From positions 1,144,764 to 1,208,763 of the forward strand of contig KZ627148.1 in assembly GCA_002917775.1 (NCBI GenBank): a DNA stretch of 64,000 nucleotides, written 5' to 3'. Shown here in pieces: positions 55,301-64,000 of this stretch. Origin of the DNA: Glaciozyma antarctica PI12. Taxonomy: Eukaryota > Basidiomycota > Microbotryomycetes > Kriegeriales > Camptobasidiaceae. Position numbers and translations under genes: made by a program. Positions within the stretch are counted from its first letter, which is position 1. Every line of letters begins with the position of its first letter. The notes beneath the pieces are model-generated. The model was not told where the DNA came from. It did no database searches and saw only the letters and a list, made by a program, of their open reading frames with translations.

Positions 55301-55968
55301 TTTACACAGGAATCAGGAAGAGATAGCACGCACTTGGACGTAGCAGAGGTGATGGTTCCGACGCGTTCATCATTGTGAATGATGAGTTGGCTGATGAACT
55401 CGAATCCTGCGTGTCTCGTCAGCTCTCTTCCCAGCTCCCAGACAGCTCCACAGCTACTCACCACTCAGTTCGTTCCAGAACTTGCGCTGAACCCCAATCA
55501 TCGTGACTCCCTTCCACGCCTCTTGCATGCTCCGGACGAGGATGGTGGCCTCTCCTTTCGCTCCGACTCGTCCTGGCTCTTCCTCTCGTTCTTTCCCAGG
55601 TAGTACCAAGTTCCCGTTCGCCAGGGAGGAGGAGGGGACGAGGATGAGAGAGGGAGGTCGCGAGGTGAGGAGGTGGAGAGTCTTGACGAACGCGGGTGTG
55701 TCCGAGTACTGCGCTGCTGGTTGGCTCTTCCTCCTCCTCCTGCCACGCTGGTGGTGCTTACCTGAGTTATTACCACCTTGCCCAGGTCCCGTTCGATAGC
55801 GACTACTCCTACATCCCTCCCGACCCCGCGTCCTTCGAGGACCGCCACGATCCAATCTCCTTGAAGCTCTGAAGCTGACGTTCGGGAGGTGGTCGCTGTT
55901 CCAGTGCGTGAAGGTGGTCTTGACGTTGCTCTAGTTGAAGTTCTTGTTGGTGGCCGAGAGGTCGACAT
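52363..55968 (-). CDS. MSH4: Meiotic MutS homologue Msh4
   Basis: Forms the Msh4-Msh5 clamp that stabilises recombination intermediates for class I crossovers. Start MSTSRPPTRTSTRATSRPPS. Order: GRGVGRDVGVVAIERDLGKV, YSDTPAFVKTLHLLTSRPPS, FEFISQLIIHNDERVGT, LNKNSKQHLHGLLNHCYTPM, GSRLLRTNILSPLTH, lever/clamp helices, then the ATPase: IVGGSNMSGKSTLLRQIALL (Walker A), QIMAQIGCYVPATYASFRVV, SIEASLSTFSKEMSTMA, CLIIVDELGRGTSPVEGVGI (Walker B) and FFATHFKELSVTLGRY. No mismatch-recognition F-x-E domain is seen, as expected for Msh4. The C-terminal tail has R-D-E-T repeated four times (about 52,500-52,550). About 870 residues. Confidence 0.93.
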
Positions 55969-56143
55969 GGCTGTAAGAAGGACAGAGCTGATTCGACTAC
56001 AAACTTTCTTATCTCCATTAGAGTTTTCTAATCGGCTTTGATCCGGGGTAAGATTTTCCTCGGCCGTCTCCTACCTTGACTCTGTTCAAGCAGCAAGCAG
56101 CGTTCCTTCAAGGCCAGGCTCTTCAGCTTCGAATCGGAACCCG

Positions 56144-57785
56144 ATGGAATCCCTTTCCACTTTGGCTCACCCCATCCCAATCTCCGCCCCAGCCCGCTCC
56201 TCCTCCTCCCTCCCCGACGCCCTCTCCCGCCTCCTCCACCTCCCGACTCGAAGCCGACTCCCTCCTCAACAGCCCTCTCCTCGAATCCGAGCTCGCCGAA
56301 GGGACTCGCGGTCCTCAAGGCCTTCTCGTCCATTCAAAGCTCTCCGACACCATCAAGGCTTCGGCGGAACTCCTCGCGGCGAAGGATACGGGTCGGAAGC
56401 TTACGAGTGAGGAGGAAGCGAGGGGTACGTTCGTGGGCGCTTGGGCGCTAGGAAGGGTCGGAGAGTACGATGGGACGACACCAGAGGACCTTCCGGCGAA
56501 GCTTGAGGCGGCATTGGCGAGCTACCAAGCAGCAGCGGACCTCCTCCATATCCCTCCTCCACCGACCCTCGATGCAGTCCCCTCCGTCACTCGACCACAG
56601 CCTAACAAGCCACCGCTTGTACTGCCTGAAGCGCGCGCGTGGGTAGGGGAAATGCTAGCGGAGTGGGCGCGCACGCAGACGACGTTGGCGTTCGCGAAAC
56701 TCCTCCTGTACGACGTCGTTATCGACGAGGAGAAGCTAGCCGACTTGCTGGACCTTAGCTGCCGTCGCAACGTGCAAGGTGCGTCCTTCCCACCTCTTCT
56801 TTTACCACTGGCGCTCATCCCTACTCGACCGCAGCCCTCTTCACGCCTCTCGACCCCCTCTCCCCCGTCGACGAAACCGTCTCCGCCTCCGAAGCCGGCA
56901 CCGTAATGGGCAACGCACACCTCATCAAAGACATCTCCTCCATGTTCCCCTTCGCCTCTTCCTCCTCCCTCTGGACCCGTCGTATCAACTGGGCGACGCA
57001 TGTCGCCGACACGCGCTTCGTCGAAGCCTCCATGAGCGCGAACCGCCTCGTCGACGCTGCTTCCGCCTCTGCCTCGATCCTCCAATCGGCTTCTACGAGC
57101 CCGGTGACGAGGAATGAGGTGAGGGGAGTACTGGAAGCGACGGTGAGGAGGTTGGTGCCGTTTGAGAAGACGCAGGGGAGTTGTTTGCTTGGGTTGGGGA
57201 GGGTCATGCTCGAGGCGGTTGGGGCGATGTATTTGGGCAGGGAGGAGGGGAAGGCGAAGGAGAGGAGGAGGAGGGACGCTTCGAGGGATAGTCAGGTCGA
57301 GGAGGAGGAGATGGTCGTCGTTCCTGAGAATGAGCTCGTGCGGGAAACGAGGCAGGTTCTCATCCGAGGTGAGTTCTGGCTTCTTGCGTTCTGGTGGTGG
57401 AGGAGAGAGCTGACCATGTTTCGGGAGTCGCAGCGGCGGGACTTTTCGAGAACGCCTACGCCTCATTCCGTCGTTCACCACCCACGAGCCGAACAAGTCG
57501 CGACGAACAACGTCTTTTGCAGCGCGTACGTCCCTCCCTCTCCCTCCTCTCCTTTCAATAACATTTCCGCAGCTCGAAACGACCTACTGCCTCCTCGAAG
57601 AGCTCGACAACAACGAGCCCGAAGTAGTCGAGCTAAGGGCTCAGCGCGTCGAACGAGCGCTGTGGATTAATGATCGGTTGATGGCGCTTGGGGAGGAAGA
57701 GGTGGTGGAGGATAGTGAGGGGGATGAGGATGTTGATTCAGATGAGGAGGAGTTGGCGGAGGGGTATGGGAGACTTGAAATTTAG
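56144..57785 (+). CDS. Unrecognised helical protein
   Basis: I do not recognise the family. The best-supported region reads DTIKASAELLAAKDTGRKLT, TFVGAWALGRVGEYDG, LEAALASYQAAADLLHIPPP, LPEARAWVGEMLAEWARTQT, TLAFAKLLLYDVVIDEEKLA, DLLDLSCRRNVQ; after introns ALFTPLDPLSPVDETVSASE, AHLIKDISSMFPFASSSSLW, INWATHVADTRFVEASMSAN, SCLLGLGRVMLEAVGAMYLG, LQLETTYCLLEELDNNEPEV, ELRAQRVERALWINDRL and an acidic end. It is rich in TPR-like helices. An ATG at 56144 (MESLSTLAHPIPISAPARSS) reads well but is one base out of frame with the main ORF. The true start is unresolved and could lie nearer the MSH4 start, which is divergent. Confidence 0.58.
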
Positions 57786-58095
57786 GAGAGGGGAGTGTTG
57801 TTGTTGCATCTGGGCGAGGGGGAGGGGCTGGCGTGTCTGCTCTTCGCACTCCCTGTTTGCCCTCCCGCTCTCTCACTTCTTTGCTCTCGGCCCTCTCAGC
57901 CATGGCAGACGAATAAAGCCCTGCTCCTCCTCTCATCGACAAGCTCTCGCCCCTGGAATCGCAAAAGTCACTTCCTGCGTTCGCACTCTTCCGCGGACCT
58001 TGCTCAACCACTCTTCGACGCAAGATGCGTGGCGGTAGATTTCGAATACAAGAAGGAGGTTTACTGCATTGCGAAGGAATCTACATACATGGGGG
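57786..58095. other. Convergent 3' region, helical protein / hydrolase
   Basis: 310 bp between converging genes. An AATAAA hexamer at 57,912-57,917 may be the polyadenylation signal of the plus-strand gene. Nothing else is seen. Confidence 0.45.
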
Positions 58096-59142
58096 TCAGG
58101 AGGGAGGAGGAGGAGCGAGGCCGAAAGCGAGTCGAAGACGATCTCGTGCTAGAGCGTACGCTTCGAGCTTCAGTCGATCCGGTTCAGTCCCTTCCTTCGT
58201 CAAGAGGTTCCACCCATGTCCTGCGTCCAAGTCGTCAGGAGCCCATTCCGCGTCGCGTCGAGGAGCGACAAAAGGCGTACCTTGTCCCTCCGCTTCCCAC
58301 ATGACCACATCCTTCCCCCCCTCCCTAATTTTCTCTCCCAGCATCTCCGCCTCCCTCGCCAACGAGTCCATCTCACACGTAACGATCGTCACGCTCTTCG
58401 GGAAAGTCCTCGGCCTCCGCAAAGAGAGGCGAAACGAGCGGGTTCGTGCGGTCGATTCGAGAGGATTGGGAGGTAGCAGGAGTAGAGGAATTGGCGGAGT
58501 TGAGGGGGGAAGGAGAGGCCTGCTGCGTTTGGGAGAGGGGAGAGCTGGGGTTTGGAATAGGGGGATTCGGAGAGGTTCGTCCTGCGCTCTCTCTCGTGGT
58601 CAGCTCGCGTGAAGGGTAAGGGAGAGCGAAACGCACGAAGGGAAGAATACCACTACCGCCGCTAGTTCCTCCCCTTCCCTCCCCGCTCGCGCAGCCTCGA
58701 TCAACGCCAGCGTCCCCCCACTCGAGAACCCTCCCACACTGATCCTCTCCGCATCCCACCCTTTCTCCACTGCCAATTCCCTCACCCTCCCCACCGCAGC
58801 TCTCACATCCTCCACCGCCGCAGGCCACGGATGTTCAGGTGCCTTGCGGTAGTCTGCGTCGATGACGACGCAGGGGACTGAGGAGGCGAGGAAGGCGCAG
58901 AAGGTGCTGTCGAGGGAGAAGGTGGGTAGGCAGAAGGCTGAGCCGTGGAAGTTGATATGTATTGGGAGATGGGTGGTGGAGTGGGTTGAGGGGAGGTAGA
59001 TGTGGATTGGGAGTGAGTGGGAGTGGGTGAGGCGGAGGGAGGGTTGGGCTGGAGGTGAAGGAGAAGGTGCGAGGAGAGTCACGAGGCGGAGAGTCTTGAT
59101 TAAGGCGTACTTTACTGGGTAGAGCAGGTCAAAGTCCATCAT
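58096..59142 (-). CDS. Alpha/beta-hydrolase (hormone-sensitive-lipase-like esterase)
   Basis: Hydrolase fold-3 esterase or lipase, substrate unknown. Start MMDFDLLYPVKYALIKTLRL, a hydrophobic N-terminus. Then LPIHIYLPSTHSTTHLPIHI, NFHGSAFC (HGSAF in place of HGGGF, oxyanion hole), VPCVVIDADYRKAPEHPWPA, AVEDVRAAVGRV, RISVGGFSSGGTLALIEAAR (nucleophile Ser in GFSSG), DRTNPLVSPLFAEAEDFP, KSVTIVTCEMDSLAREAEML (Asp) and GQGHGWNLL (His). The triad is complete. The join DFP-KSV needs a one-base frame change in TTTCCCGAAG near 58,405; an extra C in the sequence is a simple reason. Ends LRLAFGLAPPPPS. About 325 residues. Confidence 0.8.
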
Positions 59143-59398
59143 CTTGTTGAGGAGAGAGAAGAGGAAGAGAAGGAGAAGGGAGAGGACAGGGGGAGTTAGT
59201 GATGATTTTAGTAGCAAGTAGTAGTCACTGCTAGCAACTCCCCAGCCAGAGTGAGAGTGGGCGACCTCACAGCCTGTCCCTTCCTTCAAAGAAACTTCTC
59301 TAAACTCGGAATCACCACCAGCAACTGCGCCGGACTCCCACTCCCCCTCAACACCCCGCCTCTCCTACCCACCAGTTCAACTCTAGGAGCACAGCAAC
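59143..59398. promoter_or_regulatory. Divergent promoter region, hydrolase / NOT3
   Basis: 256 bp between divergent starts. No motif is identified. Confidence 0.4.
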
Positions 59399-62242
59399 AT
59401 GGCAGCCCGCAAGCTCATGAGTGAGTCTACGGAGCAGCACCAGAAGGGAGAGGGACAACGGAGAGGAGCGCCAGGTAGTACAGGGTTGGATTGGTGGGCG
59501 CTCGAAGGGCGGCAGCAGCTGCTGAGGAGCTTGGGAGAAGGCGGGCCCGACCGACCGCCACCTTGCGATCCCCACATGACACAGACGAGTTGACGCCGCG
59601 GCTCCTCTTTCGCAGCGGAGATTGAGCGCACACTGAAGAAGGTGGCTGAAGGAGTGAGTGCCTCGCGCGAACTGGAGGTGAGGAAGTGCAGGAGCTGATG
59701 GCGCCCCCGTTCTTCTGCAGGTCGAGGTGTTTGAGGGCGTGCGTACTCCTCGGTGGCGTGCGCTTGCAGGAGCTAATACGATGGCATGTACAGATCTTCG
59801 ACAAGATCCAGCAAAGCACGAACCAGACGCAGAAGGAGAAGCTCGAGGTCGAACTCAAGTCGCAGATCAAGAAGCTCCAACGACTACGCGACCAGATCAA
59901 GACCTGGGTCCAGTCGAACGATATCAAGGACAAGCAACCTCTTGTGGACAATCGTAAACTGATTGAAACAGTGCGTTTGAGTGACCATGCGGGAGGAGCG
60001 TTCGGACGTACGGAGGATGGAGCTGACCCCCCACCCCCGCTCGCAGCAAATGGAACGGTTCAAGGCGTGCGAGAAGGAGATGAAGACCAAGGCGTTCTCG
60101 AAAGAAGGTCTCAACGCGGCCGCCAAGCTCGACCCGAAGGAACAGCAGAAGCTCGAGCTGTGCCAGTGGATCACGACCATGGTCGACGAGCTCTCGCGGC
60201 AAGTCGAACAGACCGAGGCGGAGATCGAGGGGCTTCAATTGCTCAAGAAGAAGAAGGACTCGGATCGGGAGCAGCGTTTGGATGAGCTGGAGGTGCTGAA
60301 CGAGCGGAGAGGGTGGCACGTCGCGCGACTCGAGTTGATCCTTCGTTTGCTCGAGAACGGCAACCTGCAAGCGGACGCAGTGGCAGATGTGCGGGATGAC
60401 ATTGCCTACTTTGTTGAGAGCAATACGGTACGTCCTCTGTCCTCATTCGAGCGCGCGACGAGGGAGGAACGGGAGCTGACTCTGCACGGTCGACAGGAGG
60501 AGGACTTTGAGGAGGACGAAGGCATCTACGACGACCTGAATCTGGAAGAGGAGGAAGAGCTCTTCGGAACTGGCGCCGACGACATCCAATCCTCGCACGA
60601 CTCGGTCTCCGTGGCAGACGAAACTCCCGCACCCTCCTCCATCCCTCCTACGCCCGTCGCCGCTCCTCCGGTACCTCTCCCCACTCCTCGAACGCCCGCC
60701 AAGGAAGCTCCCAAACCGTCTCAACCCGAGCCTCCCGCTGCGAAAGCGAAGAGCGGTCCCTCGCCCACCGCACGGAAACCGACGCTCGATTCGACCACCC
60801 CTCGACCAGTCCTCCAGACCCCCACCCGCGCGTCCTCCATCCCGACACCCGCATCCGCCTCTCCCGCTCCGCGCACGGCTCCAGCACCTCTCCCTCCGAT
60901 CCGCTACGCCGCCGCCGCAGCAGCCGCCAACGCACCTCTCCCCTCTCCCGCCCTCCCTACTCCCACACCTACCACTTCCCTCCCTCTTCCTCCTCCTCCG
61001 ACTCCTTCCCTCCCACCACCAGGCCTCCAGGCATGCAGCATGAGCCTCCGTCTCGACCGCTTCGACGACCGAATCCCGCCAGCCTTCGACGACGTCGAGC
61101 CCTGAGATGATGAAGGCTAGTTTGCCGGATCTGGCGAACTTGGCACTGAGCGAATCGGCGCCGAGTCCGATGATGTCGGCGAGGACGACGGGGACGCCAG
61201 CGAGTGGAAGTCCGGCTTTGAGCGCTGCTTCGCACGTACGTTTTTCTCTCGTCCTCCACGACTGCACGGAACTGACGCTCGCTCCACAAAGATCGCTCCC
61301 TCCGCTCCCTCACCCTCCGCTCCCTCCCCTCTCGCCCCCTCTCCAGCACCCACCTCCGCCTCCCTCCCCACCGCACCCTCGCCCGAGTCTCCCGCCCCTC
61401 CAGCCTCCGAGCCCGCGCCCCAAGCCCCGCCGCCGGCGCGCACGAACGAACCGCGTTTGCCGAGCAGTCTCGCGGATCTGGTGACGAGCTTTGAGAGTGC
61501 TAAACAGAAGTGTGAGTTCTCTCGTTCTTCCTTTGCGGGGGAGGAGCTGATGAGTGCGTGTAGCGATGAGGAGGGAGAATGATTTGGGAAGCTTGCATGA
61601 GATCCTCGATGCGGGATTCTCGTCCGTTCCCCAGCCTCTCGATGCAGAGAAGTACGTTCCCTCCTCTCTCTCCTCGTTACGCACGAGCTGATGAGAGTGT
61701 GATAGGCCAAAGTACTACGTGCCCCGTCAGCCATTCGTCACGCCCGGGTATTACCCTCAGGAGCCTTCGGGACAGTTTGCGAACCCGGCGTTGTTTACCA
61801 AGTTTGATGTCGATACGCTCTTCTACATCTTCTACTACTGCCAGGGGACTTACCTCCAGTACGTCCTTCCCTCCCTCCCTCCCCCTCCTTCCCTACCCGC
61901 CCTCTCCCTCCCTCCTCGCCCTCGCCCCCGCCCCCGCCCCCTCCCCGCCCTCTGCTGACGAGGAAAGCGCTGACGAGACCTTCACAGGTTCCTCGCCGCC
62001 TCGGAGCTCAAAAAGCAAAGCTGGCGGTTCCACAAGCAGTACCTAACCTGGTTCCAACGCGCCAACGAGCCTTCCCAAATCACCGACGAATACGAGCAAG
62101 GAGTCTAGTACGTCCCCTCTCCCCTTCCTTTCGTTGGATGAGGCTGATGAGGAGTAGCTTGTATTTCGATTGGGAGGGTTCGTGGTGCCAGAGAAGGAAG
62201 AGCGACTTTAGGTTCGAGTACCGATATCTTGAGTCCGAGTAG
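59399..62242 (+). CDS. NOT3: CCR4-NOT complex subunit Not3/Not5
   Basis: Subunit of the CCR4-NOT deadenylase complex; it docks on the ribosome E-site in yeast to sense codon optimality. Start [20 protein letters not shown], then the conserved coiled coil: [93 protein letters not shown], and [16 protein letters not shown] long P/A/T-rich linker follows, then [14 protein letters not shown] and the NOT box: [100 protein letters not shown] and RYLESE. About 760 residues. In the linker near 60,950-61,100 the frame must change by one base without a visible intron. Confidence 0.95.
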
Positions 62243-62988
62243 GGTGAGTACTTCTCTCGTGCGAGAGTGTGGAGGGAGGGAGCTGATGAGTGTAGGGAGG
62301 CAGCTGTGTAGCCCTTTCGTTGAATTTCAGCTTGTGTATCGCCGCGTCCTTTGGGTGGGAGAGTTGGGAGCGCTGAGAGAGGTTTGAGAAGGGTTTGCGA
62401 GAGAGTGGGGCTCGAGCGAGGACGAGAGCTCGGGCTTCGCGCGGCGGCTCCTTGCAGAACGTCGTTGAAGTAACCTTGCTGAGGAAGACGCGGAGAGAGG
62501 CGAGCAGGGGAGAGCTGAGTCGGGCTCAGACGAAGTGAGGTCCGTCAGTCCCTCGACGGCAGCGCCGCCTCTGGACGCCAGTTCCGCGACAGGTGGAGTC
62601 TCTCCCTCTCCCAGCGGTGCAAATCTAAGCGCACGTCAAGGCAGGAGGGTGAAGGAAACGAGGTGCAGGATGCGTCGAGGCGCTTGAATGGAGCTGGCGG
62701 AAAGCTGGGAGCAGATTCGATGGCGCGCGCAAGGTCACGACGACCGTTCCAAGAGCAACATCACGAGCAGCGTCACTCCCTCTCGCTCAAGCAGACCAAC
62801 CACACCGAGCAGAAATCTCTTCACTCCCAAGCGCGCAGGCCTTCTCTCTCCCCATCTTCATCTGGAATGCGCCTCATGCGCCGTAGCGTACGAATTGCAT
62901 AGTCGGCCGGTCTCGCTCACGATGGTGTGGGTGGCGGAGAGGAGTGGGAGGTGGGAGGATGCGAAGGGGGGAGTTGTCGAGTGGGGAT
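62243..62988. other. Convergent 3' region, NOT3 / eS25
   Basis: About 750 bp between two converging genes. Short plus-strand ORFs at 62,663-63,137 have no recognisable content. Nothing else is seen. Confidence 0.45.
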
Positions 62989-63529
62989 TTACTCGTCGGC
63001 CTCAGCGATGGCGCGGGTGTCTGCGCGCGAGTCGTATCAGCTCCAAATTCCTCGGCATCTCCAGTGAAGGCTACTCACAGACAAGCTGTCCGTTGTGGTG
63101 GATGACAGGCTTGATGAGTCCCTCCTTCAACAAGTGACGGATGGCGACGCGGGCGAGGGAACCGTTGATCTTCATGCGGTCGATGAGGACCGACTGGGAG
63201 ATCATCTTGAAGGTGGGGACCTCCTTCATGATGCGGTCGAACGTAACGCGGTCGACGATGACGGCGTTGTTGGACTTGTCCTTCACCTTGCCCTTGGACC
63301 ACTTCTTCTTCTTTCCTCCTCCCGACTTGTTCGTGGGCGCTGCTGCTGCCTTGGCCCTGCGTTATGACTGCAAGAAGGGCGTTAGCGCCTGTCCTTGAGA
63401 CTGGGGCGAGAGGTGCGACTCACGAAGATCGAAGTTGACGAGTGGGAGGGAGTGGGGAGTAGGGGAGAAGCGGTCAGCGTGCGGTCCCCATAAGACGATG
63501 GTCTCCCCCTTGTTCCTCCAGTACGCCAT
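62989..63529 (-). CDS. RPS25: Ribosomal protein eS25 (40S)
   Basis: Small-subunit head protein near the E site, needed for some IRES initiation. Certain part: [100 protein letters not shown] and DE at the end; the last exon joins at QLV-Y. The start is inferred. No ATG lies in the exon beginning near 63,358. An ATGGC exon at 63525-63529 with a GTACTG donor would give [15 protein letters not shown], in frame and typical for the family. A stronger donor (GTGAGT, near 63,420) also exists in the leader, so a non-coding first exon cannot be excluded. Confidence 0.9.
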
Positions 63530-64000
63530 CCTCCCTCCTGTACACCCTCTTAATGCCTGCCCCCCTCCCTCCATCGTGCCGAGAATCGGCGCCGCCGTTT
63601 CCTAAGGTCCCGAGTCCGTTCCAGCAGCGTTGGCGGCCGCACGTTCGTACCAGTTGGTAGAGAGTGAGAATGTGAGCGCAGGCAAGAGCCTTACATTGTC
63701 GTAGGTATCGAAAGGGACGGAGGGCAAGAGCACCTCTGCCCAAAAACTCCCCCAAGTCCAACTGCGTTGCGGCGAAACTCTGACTTTGTGGTGAATCTCG
63801 CTCCCGAAGGCCAATTCCTTCTTCTCTTCTTCGTCCTCGCCACTCGAATCGAGAATGAGCAGCGAGAGGAGAGTTAGGATAACTGCTAGATGCCAGACTG
63901 TGAACAGCGAAGATCACGGTCGTTGAGGGGGAAGAGGAAGTTGAAAAAGGTACTATGGACTTCGCAGGCTCAGTGACCCTGAAGCAGCTTCCCTCCGGCG
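63530..64000. other. Upstream of eS25, to window end
   Basis: About 470 bp, expected to hold the eS25 promoter and leader. Minus-strand ORFs (63,602-63,917) have no recognisable family. Confidence 0.4.

Noticed and set aside
55454-55968. Continuous minus-strand frame reading through the first MSH4 intron
   Set aside because: The intron (GTAAGC ... CGCAG) restores the conserved join VVITQ-YSDTPAFVK. The read-through gives non-family sequence.
1-64000. Mobile elements, CRISPR-like arrays, tRNA or rRNA genes
   Set aside because: Scanning by eye for terminal repeats, transposase or reverse-transcriptase motifs, regular spacer repeats and GGTTCGA-type tRNA B boxes in cloverleaf context gave nothing convincing.

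Overview
The window looks like nuclear DNA of a basidiomycete red yeast (Rhodotorula/Rhodosporidium type, Microbotryomycetes). The base composition is high in G+C, genes are packed with 120-300 bp between many of them, nearly every gene is cut by several 50-70 nt introns with GTRNGT donors and CTGAC/CTGAT-type branch sites close to the acceptor, and protein tails and linkers are rich in S, P and A. I see no transposon, LTR element, tRNA, rRNA or CRISPR array.

Layout. 0-2 kb: the 3' part of a flavocytochrome b2 L-lactate dehydrogenase. 2-8 kb: SEC16. 8.6-13.9 kb, minus strand: CDT1 and a coiled-coil orphan. 14-16.7 kb: COX15 and BOL3, divergent, both mitochondrial. 16.9-17.6 kb: a decayed gene, perhaps a D-amino-acid-oxidase relic. 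17.7-19 kb: an AYR1-like reductase. 19-25 kb, minus strand: a DUF1772-type membrane protein, RDI1 (Rho GDI), the PKA regulatory subunit and a SnoaL-like protein. 25-27 kb: a RING/TRAF zinc-finger protein. 27.6-31.1 kb: a large protein with an eIF4A-like fold whose ATPase motifs are lost. 31.4-36.5 kb: mitochondrial bL19m, TRAPP subunit TRS20, a mitochondrial PPR-like protein and TRAPP subunit TCA17. 36.7-42.8 kb, plus strand: VIP1/PPIP5K, an F-box protein and mitochondrial bL12m. 43-45 kb: an unusual Rab GTPase. 46-51 kb: MRC1/claspin. 51-56 kb, minus strand: SSU72 and MSH4. 56-59 kb: an unrecognised gene and an alpha/beta-hydrolase. 59-62 kb: NOT3/NOT5. 63 kb: eS25.

There is no operon or obvious gene cluster. 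Several themes recur: secretion (SEC16, TRS20, TCA17, the Rab), replication and meiosis (CDT1, MRC1, MSH4), mitochondrial biogenesis (COX15, BOL3, bL19m, bL12m, the PPR-like protein, CYB2) and signalling (PKA regulatory subunit, Rho GDI, VIP1). Many genes are arranged head to head over 170-310 bp, so shared promoters are likely. About six gene models contain one-base frame slips with no visible intron. These may be sequence errors, so exact protein sequences there should be treated with care. The strongest candidates for something undescribed are the motif-less DEAD-box protein at 27.6-31.1 kb and the Rab with a non-canonical G4 motif and a large insertion at 43.3-44.9 kb.
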